Shown piece after piece: positions 37,385-48,879 of a stretch of 64,000 nucleotides of DNA. This stretch comes from Plectrocnemia conspersa (lineage: Eukaryota; Arthropoda; Insecta; Trichoptera; Polycentropodidae). Within the stretch, counting starts at the first letter, position 1, and each line of letters starts with the position of its first letter. The DNA is taken from assembly GCA_009617715.1 (NCBI GenBank), contig VTFK01000177.1, positions 496,001 to 560,000 on the forward strand. Reading direction: 5' to 3'. The notes under the pieces are model-generated. The model did no database searches. It had not been told where the DNA came from and saw nothing but the letters and a program-made list of their open reading frames with translations. A program made the position numbers and the translations under genes.

Positions 37385-38500
37385 TAAGACCATCGTGACC
37401 TAACAGGTTGCTCCAATGCGTCACGATGCTCGAAACTAATACATTGTATTATTTCAAATCACATAAAAAATATATAACTAAAATAATACGTAAAAAGAAA
37501 CAATAATAATTAAAAAAATCATAAAATATTAAAATTAATCGATACGAACCAGACCAGCTCACCGTATCTGACATTAAACAGGTCAATGTGCAATATCAGA
37601 ATATTAAGGAGCCGGATGGTGACAGCCACAGGCGAGTCAGCAAGTGCGGACATCTTAGCCCTAACGGACATCAAAAGAGGACGCGATCGTGATACCCGAA
37701 AACGTTCTGGAACCGAAAACTGGAATTTCTCGAGAATAGTTTGATGTCGACAGCGCAGCAGAAATGCTTAGCGACATAAAACTTTCTGCGAGAACTCAGC
37801 GAATAGTATCCCAACTTTCCTAAAAGAAAGGCACTGCGATAGAAGAACGGATAATAACCAAATATCCTTTTATAAAGGTATCCTAAGAACCTTTTCCAAA
37901 CTTTTTTTTTTATTACTAAAATGGGGTATTCGGTTATTCGGGGATCCCAAATTTGAGATCCCAATTCCAGAATGCTACGAACTTAAGTGTCATAAATGAG
38001 AATGACTGACGGATCGTCAAAGTGAAATGCGTTCCTCATACCAAAACCGAGCGTCTTGGAAGATTTATCACAGATGTCGTGTACGTGTAGAGAGATCTCC
38101 ACTTGCTATCAAAAGTGTTTTTGGATAGAAGTTTTTCTATCCAAAATGTTTCCACCGAGATCATAGGAATAAACTGATGGCGAACGGGACCGAGAAAATG
38201 CTTAAATAACTCGAGAATAGCCGAGTTAAATCATCCGAGCAACCATGGTCCGACATTTTTTTTAATATTAACCAATGACGAAACTTGTCGAAGCCCGTCT
38301 CCAAATCTGTATATACGACGTCCACTTGAATTCCCGAATCGAGAGATTTTGTCATGGTTTTGGTGAAAGATAGAAGGTTAGTATCAGTGGAACGGGAATA
38401 ATAAAATGTATTATACCGATTTGCAAGTGCCGAACTGATATGATAGCTAGCAACTAACATTTGGTCCAAATACGTCAAATTATCGAGCAAGGTAAAAGAA
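37385..38500 (-). pseudogene. LINE reverse-transcriptase remnant, minus strand
   Basis: The minus frame at 38161-38490 includes DVVYTDLETGFDKFRHWLIL (motif A) and KKMSDHGCSDDLTRLFSSYL. The frame at 37671-37964 includes SQIWDPRITEYPILV and LGYLYKRIFGYYPFFYRSAF (C-terminal part). The middle, including the YADD box, is deleted. It lies 3'-to-3' against the plus-strand LINE at 36370-37360, and its tail is shared with 20735-20935. Confidence 0.75.
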
Positions 38501-39010
38501 TCGGGAATTAACTTTCACACTCCATTGCTATACCGCTTTGTCAGAAAATTTCGCAGGAGAGAGATGGGTGAGTATATCTCATTTTATCTTGCACGGATTA
38601 GCTTATACGTGTGCGAGCGAGATGCACAAGTACGAGTAACATAGCGAGAGCATTGCTATTATGGCTTTCAATGCCTATAAGATAAGGATCTATAAATATT
38701 CTGAGTGGCGAATCAACGATCGATGCCGTCGAAAATATTTAAGCGCCTCCTATCCGTAGATGTAATAAAAAATTGTAATTAAACGACAGAAGACGTTTAT
38801 TTGCATAAACCGCAAAAGTAAGCGATAAAATTATTTAGGAAAACTTTTGCCCCTAAAGGACTTCTTACATCTTCATACATAATATTGGACGAAGGCGTAC
38901 GTGTAACTTTTGTTCTGCTAATAAAATTACGCGTATATCGTGTTGTATTTATCACACAGCTGTGTGTCAAGTGCATAAAGTAATTTTTTAATGTTATATG
39001 TTTATAAATG

Positions 39011-39082
39011 TATATTTTATTTTAAGTAATTTAGTATATTTTATTTTAAGTAATTTAGTATATTTTATTTTAAGTAATTAAG
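39011..39082. repeat. 24-bp tandem repeat, three copies
   Basis: The unit TATATTTTATTTTAAGTAAT plus TTAG occurs three times in perfect register (39011-39034, 39035-39058, 39059-39082), with one change in the last copy. It lies about 220-295 bases upstream of the TTF2 start codon. Confidence 0.85.
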
Positions 39083-39305
39083 TAATAAAGAAAACATTTG
39101 AGAGGCCGCACGTGCTTGATGTCATCGGGTATGAGTAGGAAATACGTTTGCGTGCGTGCATAAACAATGAGGAAAAGGCATAACGTGATTAAAAATATCG
39201 ACAGTTAATAGGATGTACTAGAATTGGTATTTTTATTAGATCATCTGACGTAGAATTTTGAGCGCTGGCAACACCTTGCAAATTCAAATCGGCCGTCCGT
39301 TCAAA

Positions 39306-42300
39306 ATGGACGTTTCTTTCGTCGCGTATCGCTCCGCGAGCGAATCCTCGGACTGCTCTGCCGCGGAAGCAATAGAGGACAGCGAGGGCTCCTTCGACGT
39401 CGCGATGAAGTCGCGCACTCTGCCCCACGTGATCGTGGCGGACTCCGACGAAGATTCCGATGATTCCGAAGGTGAGTCGAGTCGAAAGTTTTCTTCTACT
39501 TAGAATCCGCTGTTATTTGATTGTGTCCCAATTCGCGCAGACGAATCCTTCGTCATCTCGATGCCGGGGAGAACTAGGAGAGCGGCTGCCAACAAGATAT
39601 TGTCTGACTCGGAGGACGACGACGACAACGACAACGACGTCGGAGGAGAGAGAGTCCTCTCGGCCGCCACAAGGCTCAGCATATTCGGAGTTAAACGCTC
39701 CGACGACGGCTCTAGTGAGTCCGACTTCATCGAATCGGACAACGAGGGACAGGTATCGTAACACTTTTATTTCTTATAACTTCAGTCAGTCATCAATAAA
39801 ATAGAGTAGAAGCAATGGCAGAACTTTAAATCCCCTTCTATAAATTCAAATAAAAAAATGTAACAAATATCAGAAACATGTAATATTATGTACATAAATA
39901 AAAAAATTAACAATTTATTATAAACAAACATTACAGGGATGTCATTTCAGTTTTTTAATGTAATATACGGCATCTAAATTAGTGATTAAGTTACGAAGTA
40001 CATTTTTTTGTTCGTTTGTTTTTATCTTGAAAAAGTCGTAAGTCGAAATTCCACTGTACTTTTTAGAAAAGCGATTCTTCGCCTGATGTGAGCGTCTCGG
40101 ATATGGCGCCAAATCCGCATGTCGAATTGCGGATTCCTTCACCGTTGATCACAGCCAACGTTGATCTGACTCAATTGGACATGTCCGTCATTGACTTGGA
40201 CGACAGAGGCGGCGAGCGCAATGGCGACGGCGCCTGCGACATGTCGATCGTCGACTTGAGCAGCGACGAGGACGCTGACGTCATCATGTTGTCGCCGAAA
40301 ACGGTGATTATGCCGATACTATTCTTAGACCGTCAGAGAGTGACTTCCTTGACTTTTTATTTTTAGCCTCGAAGCGAACCCCGAAGAATCGTACCCCCCG
40401 CGAGCGTGAAAAGGGAAGGAATTGATAAAACTTACCCCAACAGCGGAGTAAAGTATGTCTCCGAGCAGACGAAGCGAAACGAGCTCAAAAAGCTAGAGGA
40501 ACTGCGGCAAGACTTGTCCAAGATCAAAGTGAGCGCCTATCTTTGACCCCTTTCTTTTACACTTGTGACTTATCCTTTTCGTCGTCAGACTCTATTGCAG
40601 ACCATGAATGTCGTGACGCTTCCGGACGGAGGCGCCAAACTAGGCAAGCGGCTCGTAGACTTGCAAGCCGAAATAAAGAGGCAGCAGGAGACAGTGTCTA
40701 ACATGGTGGTGGAACCCTGTGAGTTCGGATACTCGGATTGTCATATGTAAAATCGATTCTTATGTACGTTTACTTTTAGCCGCTCCGACAGTTCTGCAGG
40801 TGAAGAACGACGGCTTTGTCGCTTGGGACGAATTGAAAGAGGGGAGCGACGCCGTCAAACCGCGGATGCTGGGCGCTCAGGCGATGAACACTCATATGGT
40901 CCAGAGGGCTCTCACGTTGGAGAGGCTGCACGCGTTGCATTCGTCGATGGGAACCCGGCCGTCTGAGGATACGCGAGCGGATCCGCCGATAGGCCTCGTC
41001 GCCGAACTCATGCCTCATCAGCTGCAAGCCCTCGCCTGGTTGACGTGGAGGGAGACGGAGCTGCCGCGCGGCGGAATATTAGGTACACATTGTTCGTTCT
41101 CATATTTCGACTTATGTTCGTAAACGACGCTGGATTGCATTTCAGCCGACGACATGGGCTTGGGAAAAACCCTCACGATGATATCCCTTGTTTTGAGTGC
41201 CAAGGAGAGAGACTTGGACACGGACGACGACATCGAAAACGACGAGTGGTGCGGAAAAAATGGAAAACGTGAGCGATTCATTCTCGCAATCGGCGACTAT
41301 CTCTCGGAATGTTTAAATTTTAAATTTAATTTTCAGTGATCCACGGCGGCACTCTTGTGGTGTGTCCCGCTTCTCTGCTCAACCAATGGTCCGAAGAGAT
41401 CAAAAAGCATTGTAAGAAGGGCGTTCTCAAAGTTATCGTCCACCACGGCGCCAACAGAGAGACTAAAGCCCACCGCCTGGGGAGCGCCGACGTGGTAGTG
41501 ACCACTTATAATATAATTCAGCGAGATTTTCAAAAGGTAACTGTTCTCGATATGCACTTTTGTTACTTATTATGATCAATGTGAAACTAATTCTCACACA
41601 GCAAGGAGTGTCGATGAGGATGCGATGGCGAAGGGTGATCCTAGACGAAGCGCACGTGGTTCGCAACCACAAATCGCTGACTTCTCAAGCTGCAGTCGCG
41701 CTGGCTGCTCGCACGCGCTGGTGCTTGACGGGAACCCCCGTGCAGAACAAAGATCTCGATTTGTTTTCGTTGCTCAAGTTCTTGCGCTGTTCCCCCTTTG
41801 ATGAAATCGTCGTAAGTACTTCGCTTTCCCTATAACGATAATGTTTCGAACAATGCATTCATTTTCCTTTCACTAGGTTTGGAAGAAGTGGATCGACAAC
41901 AAATCCACCGGCGGACAGGAACGTTTGACGGCCGTTCTCAAGACCCTCTTGCTGCGCAGGACTAAAGAGCAGCTGCAGAACGACGACAGTCTGATGAAAC
42001 TGCCTGCGAAGACTGTTCGCCAAATCGACGTGGTCCTGTCTAGGGAGGAGATGAATGTGTATAAAAAGGTGAGTCATAGTAGTGAGCAACGTTCCCTCTG
42101 AGATACAAGCATCTCTGTGTGTAAAATAAAATGCACGGCACAATTTCTAAATTTAAGCGAACTTCAATTCGATGTATACATTATCTTTAATATAATCAAA
42201 TATTTTTAATGCTAATAATCTTAGTTGATATTATTTATTAATAAAAGACGGTTTTCACTATTATTTATATTGTTAGGTACAGTGGACCCCCAATAACACT

Positions 42301-45300
42301 AGATTTGGGCGTGCTATTCGGGTTAGTTTAGTTGGGGGGACTAGAAAATATTCATACAATTTTTTGCAATACGAACGTACATATCAGGTGGTGAGATATT
42401 CTCCCTTTGGCTCGCTTACACGATAAGTTACGGGTGCGAGTGAGAGAGGAGAGCATGCAGCTGCATGCTCTTATATAGGTTACCGGACATGTATTTACGG
42501 GACAGCTAATTTTTTTCAACATTTTGTCTCACTGTTCAGATTAAGGTCGTCGGGACAGTTAAATGTTCCATATTCAAGTAATTGTCTGTTATAAGCTATA
42601 TTCATAATATATTAAAGACAATTTTATTCCAATAAATATTTAACAAATTAAGGATAGTAGTATTTCGGAAAAGCTAAAGAAAATGTTTTTTGATGAAGTT
42701 ACAGATTGCTATAAAACGGATGAATGCAATTAATGTGCAATCTTGCACATCCTCCGATTCTTGTGAAGAATTGAAATCAACACCCTCCAAAAATATATTC
42801 ATTCTTAGTTCTGCCGATATTTTATTTGATATTTTGCAAAAAAAAACATTCAACATATATTATGAAATATATTGTGGAAATTTTGAATAACAAAAAAGAT
42901 GATTTTGTTTCGCTATGGGACAATGTCAGGATTGAAGAGTTACATAGACAAAAAAATCACGATGATAATATAGGTCTGAAATTGAGGTATAAAGCTCGAT
43001 ATTTCGAAATACTTGAAACAATTTTCATGAATACTATCGATCGTTTTAAAGTTATTGATAATATATAATTAATGGCACTTTTTAACATGACTTTTAAGGA
43101 ATATGAAAAGAATTTTCCAGTACCACTTTTTGTATCACTTCAACGCTCGTATGGAACTTTTTTAATTTTATGAGGTTGCAAAGTGAACTTATTTATATAT
43201 ATTCGTCACCAGAATTCCATTTAAAATCTATAAATTGCATTTATAATGTGATTATTATAAATTAACTAAAAAATATTTTAAGGAAGTGTTCAATTTAAAA
43301 AAATAATTTTTACCATACCGGTGACAAGTGCTTTTGTAGAAAGATCATTTTCTACAATGAAAAGAATAAAAACATTCACTAGAAATAGTCAAAGTAAGAA
43401 TAGATTGTCAGCTCTTGCAATTAATATCAATCGAAAAAAACTTTTAGACTAATTAATGAAAGACAATATAAGAGCGTCGAATAAAATAAATACATAATAT
43501 GTTCATTAAATAAAAAAAATAATTTAAAAATATAGTTTATAAATATAGACCACATGCCCTGTTTCAAAAGTCACCGCACGCTACTGGTACATATATAAAA
43601 AATAAACCTATTTGCAGAACTCAAATGAGTCACTTAAAATCATCAAACGGATCACTTAGTGACCCGCGGGTCATAGGTTGCTGAGTCCTGGTCAAAAGTG
43701 TAGCACTGTTGCAACTCAATTCTTTCACAGCAGCCTCCATTTAAGCAAGTACATTGAGTACATTTTTTTAATTACTAATTTAATTTTCTGAAGTTGTATC
43801 CAAATTCATATCTGTTAATTTATTATATGTGTTGACGTTGGAACGAGAAGATTATTTTAACTATTTACGAATGAACGAAGAAACACACTCTAGTGTCACT
43901 CCCATGATTAAAAAAGAAGACACCGTTGTGCGAAAAGCTATTTCCCCACATGAAAGGTTGATGGCAGCTTTAAGGTTTCTCGCAACAGGGATAAGTTACG
44001 AAGATATTATAGCATATTTTAAGCTAAATATCTAACATTTTTTAAAAATATTTCATCATTTAAAATTTACGAATATCGCTCGAGTATTTTAAAAAATACA
44101 CGATTATCAAGTACTTAAAAAATAGACGAGTATTCTCAAGTACTCTAATTGTAGACTAGTAGTGATCCGATTTTATCATCACGTCATTTTCTTTCAACAG
44201 GTGTTGCTGTTTTCCAAGACGCTGTTCGGTCAGTTTCTACAGCAGCGCTCAGAAAGACGAGGCGATTACCATGGTGCGGAAGGCGTCGGCGATAACCGAG
44301 AAGCAGTGGAGAGAATGCACAAATTAATGTTAAACGTTTGTGGTTAGTCATTTTGAAAGATCAGACTTTTGAATAGACACATTCTCACGCTGCAACTTCT
44401 TTCGCAGGTCCCAAAAATACAGAGATCAAGTCTCATCAGATCCTTGTGTTGCTACTTCGGCTACGTCAAATTTGCTGCCACCCAGGACTCGTTAACTCGA
44501 TGCTGGACGACGAACAGTGCGGAGATGATTTGGACGGTTCGACAGCGCAGTCCGACGGTCCCGATGATATGGATCTGCTCGGCGAAATATCAAGACTGAA
44601 TTTGGAGGAATACGAACCTCAACCGGAACGCAGAACGGTACTTTTTCATTTGATTTAGAATTCTATTAGACGTCCTTTACGACTTTTGTATATGATCAGA
44701 GCAGCGAGAGAGGAGCTAGAAACATTCTGCACGTCTCTAATCCGGTCTTCGATTTGGGCAGGAGGAGCGCCAAGATTCAGTCGGTGCTCGATTGCTTGAA
44801 AGAGAATGTGCTAAACGTGCCGGACAAGGCGATAGTGGTTAGTCAATGGACGAGCGTATTGGAGATTGTCAAAAACAATCTGAAAACCTTGGGGGTAAAA
44901 TTAACCACGCTCAGCGGCAAAGTGCCGGTGCCTGCGCGTCAAGAGATTGTCCGCAGTTTCAACGATCCTAAATCTGGAGTAAAGGTAATCGTAGATTTGC
45001 ACCATCACCGTACGACTCGAATCAATCAGTCTCATCTTACAGGTGCTCCTGCTCTCTCTGTGCGCTGGAGGAGTCGGACTTAATCTAGTCGGAGGCAATC
45101 ACTTGCTGCTGATAGACCTTCATTGGAACCCGCAGCTCGAGTCTCAGGCCCAGGACAGAATTTACCGCTTCGGCCAGACCAAGCCTGTCCACATATATAA
45201 GTGAGCGGCTCGAATAACAGGTATTTTCGTTTGTTAGAATCTTCTGTAATTTTTACTCGATTTCAGATTCGTCTGCACAGATACCGTTGAAAGCAGCATC

Positions 45301-45417
45301 AAAAAAATCCAAGACAAGAAGTTAGAACTCGCCGAGAACATGCTAACTGGCGCTAAGAACATACATTCGTCTAAGCTGTCCATCGAGGATTTGAAACTCA
45401 TGTTCAACATGACTTGA
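39306..45417 (+). CDS. TTF2: Transcription termination factor 2 (lodestar-type SNF2 ATPase)
   Basis: Fifteen exons join in phase: 39306-39471, 39541-39752, 40067-40303, 40367-40528, 40589-40718, 40780-41082, 41146-41268, 41337-41536, 41602-41811, 41877-42068, 44201-44342, 44408-44637, 44700-44984, 45043-45200, 45267-45417. They give about 966 residues. The N-terminal ~200 residues are acidic and Ser/Asp-rich, followed by a charged, probably coiled segment (~205-290). The SNF2 ATPase domain shows Walker A DDMGLGKT (~405-412), DEAH (~526-529), TGTPVQN, and in the second RecA lobe [12 protein letters not shown] and [12 protein letters not shown] (~901-912). TTF2/lodestar is a double-stranded-DNA-dependent ATPase that releases RNA polymerase II and transcripts, notably at mitosis. 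Drosophila lodestar is also needed for chromosome segregation. The start ATG was chosen as the first in-frame Met, in AAAATGG context. The exons are much richer in GC than the introns. Poly(A) signal at 45486-45491. Confidence 0.95.
42280..42480. repeat. Short palindromic segments at the 5' part of the large TTF2 intron
   Basis: CAGTGGACCCCCAATAACAC near 42290 has an imperfect inverted partner ending TTAGTTGGGGGGACTAG near 42347, resembling a Tc1/pogo-type end. A second patch, TGAGATATTCTCCCTTTGGC near 42394 with AGCATGCAGCTGCATGCT, resembles the ends of the palindromic element at 62470-62618. Both are fragments. Confidence 0.35.
42690..43690 (+). pseudogene. hAT transposase remnant in the TTF2 intron
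   Basis: Frames near 42890-43060 encode [19 protein letters not shown], like the 'ARYFE.ID.I...I..RF' block of DUF4371-type hAT transposases. Near 43316-43450 the run [20 protein letters not shown] matches the conserved hAT dimerisation region (P.TSA..ERSFS..KRIK). The right end near 43671-43690, GGGTCATAGGTTGCTGAGTCCTG when read across, is typical of hAT termini (CAGGACTCAGCAACC on the other strand). The N-terminal BED finger and much of the core are absent or broken. Confidence 0.75.
43829..44035 (+). pseudogene. PIF/Harbinger transposase N-terminal fragment
   Basis: The 68-residue frame contains [20 protein letters not shown] followed by YEDI, the hallmark start of HARBI1/DDE_Tnp_4 transposases ('I...ERL..TLRFLATG.S'). 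It stops before the catalytic DDE residues. It lies within the last ~370 bases of the 2.1-kb TTF2 intron, just downstream of the hAT relic. Confidence 0.75.
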
Positions 45418-45519
45418 CGACATGAATTTGTAAATAATAAGAGCGTTATTGTATTATTATATTTTATTTTGTTACAACAAATTTGAATAAAGAAAGTAAA
45501 AAAGGTAGGCAAGTCATAC

Positions 45520-47214
45520 TCAATCGGTTCGGCGCAGCGTATTCTGCAACTCTCGATACTGAAACAAATCAATAGGTTAACTACGATCGACCGAGAGCGG
45601 CGTCGTCTTCGAAGTCTCACCTCCATCTCTTTGTACACGATATCCTGGGTGAGGTTGTCCAGAAACTCTTGAAACCGCTGACGCAAAGCGAGATTCTCCA
45701 TGGACGCCACCTCTTGCTCTTTCTTGGCCCTTTGACTCCGCAGCGACTGCAGCTCCTGGTGTAGCTGTTCGATCTGCTGCTGTATGTGCTCTGAAAGACA
45801 ATTGGAAGTTAACGCTTGTCTAAAAAAAAAGCGATTCAGATAAACGAACTCACCTTTGCTACGGTTCCTATACTGGCCCGGATCCGCAGGGCGGCTCGCT
45901 TCGGTTCGCCCCGAGGGACTATCGCTCCGCTTGCTGCCGCCCGCACCCCGAAACATATCAGAGGCGAACTGAGTAGGCAAATCGTTGCGGCGGTCCTGCT
46001 GACGGCCGTCCTGCGCCGAGTCCGAATCAGAAAGGCGACTGTCGTACTCGGACAGTCGACTATTGTCATTGAGCTCAGCGTTAAGATTAGACCCGAGCTC
46101 TTCGTCAGAGTCGCTGACAGCGCCGCCGAATATGTCTCTTTCTAAAGTAGAATATATAGTAACAATAGTAATGAAGCATAAATTTACGGGGAACTTACCA
46201 ACGTCTGCACCGGGAGCTTCGCCAGCAGGCTCGCTCTTGACGCTCTGCTCCTGCTTGGGCGTCCTGCTTTCTTGCTTAATCTTGGGAATTCTCTCCTTTT
46301 TGACGGGCGCGTCGCCCGGTTCAGAGCCACCGGGGTTGTCGCCCTTGGCCGTCTGGTCTTCCTCTTCGCTCAGCACCTCCCACTTGACGCTGACAGCGTC
46401 ATTGTCGATTCTAAGCAACCGCTTCACCTCCTTCTCTATTTCGGGCGCCTCGGCGTACTTCTTCTTGAGCGTCTTCCGGAAGCGTCTCTTGCGGACGTTT
46501 TTAGCTGGCGGAGTAACTCCATGCGGCCACAGAAACTTCTTCTCTACCTTAAATGGGTCCTTCTTTTTATTCTTAGCAACGTTTTCATCTTCTGGTGGCA
46601 GTTGTTCGGCTTCCTCCTTGCATATCATCTATAATGGGGAAATTAAATAGACAGTCAAGTATAAATATTAATAATGTGACCAGATTTTGAAAATATCACA
46701 AGACACTAAAATCTCGAAAATTTTTGTTCAATGAGGATAAATTTTTGCAAGAGCTAAAGAAAAATCATTTCAGAAATTTATGTTAAAGAAGGTCGTCTGG
46801 TCACTCTGGTATATTTTGACACGATTCGTCAATCACTTACCATCTGGCATATATCAGCCGTCTTATAGAAGCTTTTGTTGTCAATAGTCTTGAGCGACTC
46901 GATGACGGTTGGCAGGTCGATGACTTTGGCGTGCATCAACCAGTGGTCGACGCGCACCTCGCCGTACCGCATGTCGTTCTCGAGCCGGACCGTGCAGCGG
47001 TCGCGAAGGTTGGCGCCTGAGCGCAGCAGTTCCCTCAGAACCTTGGCGGGCTCCTGCGGAAGAGACGAATCAGATGTGAAGGGAGAAAAATAGCACGAGG
47101 CGAGAGCGGAGAGACGCTTACCTCCGGCATGCGCATAATGAACTGCGACTCGAGCTCGAGGGGCGCTTCCGCCTCGCGGCGCGCCTCGGCCTGCTGCAGA
47201 TGCGACCGACTCAT
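45520..47214 (-). CDS. Taf7: Transcription initiation factor TFIID subunit 7
   Basis: Six exons on the minus strand, in order: 47214-47122, 47053-46841, 46628-46199, 46141-45854, 45790-45621, 45558-45520. They give about 410 residues. The N-terminus ELESQFIMRMPE, then LRDRCTVRLENDMRYGEV, HAKVIDLPTVIESLKTID and KTADICQMMICKEE are the conserved TAFII55/TAF7 N-terminal domain, which binds TAF1 and regulates its activity. FLWPHGVTPPAKNVRKRRFR follows. A central acidic, Lys/Glu-rich linker (~140-280) leads to a C-terminal coiled coil (QQQIEQLHQELQSLRSQRAK) and the end YRELQNTLRRTD. It acts in the nucleus in the general transcription factor TFIID. The start is supported by family alignment and a GC-rich first exon. 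It faces TTF2 tail-to-tail; its poly(A) signal (TTTATT on the plus strand, 45463-45468) lies inside the TTF2 3'UTR. Confidence 0.95.
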
Positions 47215-47329
47215 CACGATGACAGCTGTCAGACTGCGGGTGTTGCCAACGCATCGTATTTCGCTTCGCTTTAATTTACGCGCATGCGCATACATAATTT
47301 GCATTCGAAAGCCAGAAAATCGTATCATT

Positions 47330-47720
47330 GCACATGCGCATTAAAAATTTTGGTGTGCAAGATATGAAGTGTAACGAAAAAAAAAGAGGTTCATTGACAC
47401 TTTCTTGCGTTTATTATGATAATGCTGATTTAATAGGAGTAAACATTGCAATTTTTTATTTAATTATTATTCTAAAACATTTAATTTCCACATTTATGGG
47501 AAAAACTACTGAGACGGAATTTAGCAATATCAATAACTTAATTAAATAAAGCGAATTGGATTCCAGAAATAGCATATCTTGCAGATATTTTTGCGTATTT
47601 AAATGAATTTAACACTTCCCTCCAAGAGACAAATATTGATATTTTTCAAAATAAAGTAGATGCTATTATTCTCAAATTCAAATTTTTGGCAAATTGTATT
47701 TTAATGGAAAGTATTGAACG
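47330..47720 (+). pseudogene. hAT (ZBED/FAM200-like) transposase fragment upstream of TAF7
   Basis: After an in-frame stop near 47548, the segment 47550-47700 encodes WIPEIAYLADIFAYLNEFNT and NIDIFQNKVDAII. This matches the 'LAYLADIF..LN.LN..LQG....' block of ZBED5/FAM200/GTF2IRD2-type hAT transposases. The fragment is short, broken, and lies 0.1-0.5 kb upstream of the TAF7 start. The remaining stretch to 48.8 kb is AT-rich without a supported gene. Confidence 0.6.
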
Positions 47721-48879
47721 CTTTTTTAATTAACACAATATTTTAGTAATAAAAATGTTAAATATAATTTGTTGCAGCATTCGGCAAATTTTCAAAAAAT
47801 ATTTCTGGCCAAAAAGAAAGACGCCAGAAACTGGTAATAATTTATTTGTATTACACAAGTGCAGCAAACTATTGTGGATGAGTATTGTTTTTCTTTGAGC
47901 GCTGATGGAAAAACTGGCGAAGGGATGACGTCCAGTGGGTGATCCTCGTAGATCTCGTAGTCCAGTGATGTTCCTCTTGCTGTCTGCCGATGTCCTTTAT
48001 CCATATAATTACCGTGGTTACGGTGATTTAGTGCACAAATTTCAAGAAAAACCCAACAGTATGTACTCGAAAATATTACTTAACAATTTTTTATTTACAT
48101 AAATTAAAACGGAATAAAAATTTTAACATTCCTCTTCTTCACAACAATATTCTAATCTAACCTGTTGTTTTCTTAGAATATGTTTTGTGGGGGCCCATAG
48201 CGACGCAATATGTGTATAATTACCACCCGTCACTATCCGTACGCCAAAAAAATATTACAAAACCGCAGTGATGTAATTCTAAAAAAATAGTAACGGAATG
48301 GAACTTTAAAGTAAGCAATGAGATTTCAGTTTATGGTTGATTGCTTATTTTGTTTGTACAATTGAGCGTCCAATTGCACGCTTTTATATCTCATCACTTA
48401 ATATGCGAGCAAGTGAAGTACAAAATTAATGCTCCGGCACTATTTAATTTAACACTACGTATTTGTTCCAATTCGAAAGCGAACTTCTTGATGGAAGTGG
48501 ATTCAGTTAGGGAAGGTCATTCGACTTTATTTACCATATCTTTTGTTTAGATTTTTCTCACTCAAATATTCAATTAGTTTATTTATCACACGTAGAAAAA
48601 TTCTGTTCATTAAGTCACAAATATATGAGCTTTATGCAAGTCCTTGTGACTAAACAATACTTATTTTTTTTCTTAATCGGATCTGGAAATTCTCCTATAT
48701 ATCAGATTTTGGCAACCGAAGCATTAACTAACTTGGACTCAGGAATAATTATATGAGGTCAAACAATATCGAAAAAAAAACAATCGCCAAATCAGCCTCT
48801 ATAGTCAATTAAAAATATAACGTGTTTTGTCTACATATAAAAAACATATACTTTATTTTTAAAATCACATTATTCACTA

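Noticed and set aside
39500..39804. Open frames on both strands over the second TTF2 exon
   Set aside because: They are shadows of the Ser/Asp-rich TTF2 N-terminus; low-complexity GAC/TCG codons keep other frames open.
45816..46650. Plus-strand frames of 109-195 codons opposite TAF7
   Set aside because: They are antisense shadows of the Lys/Glu/Ser-rich TAF7 exons; they run through TAF7 splice sites and have no domain.
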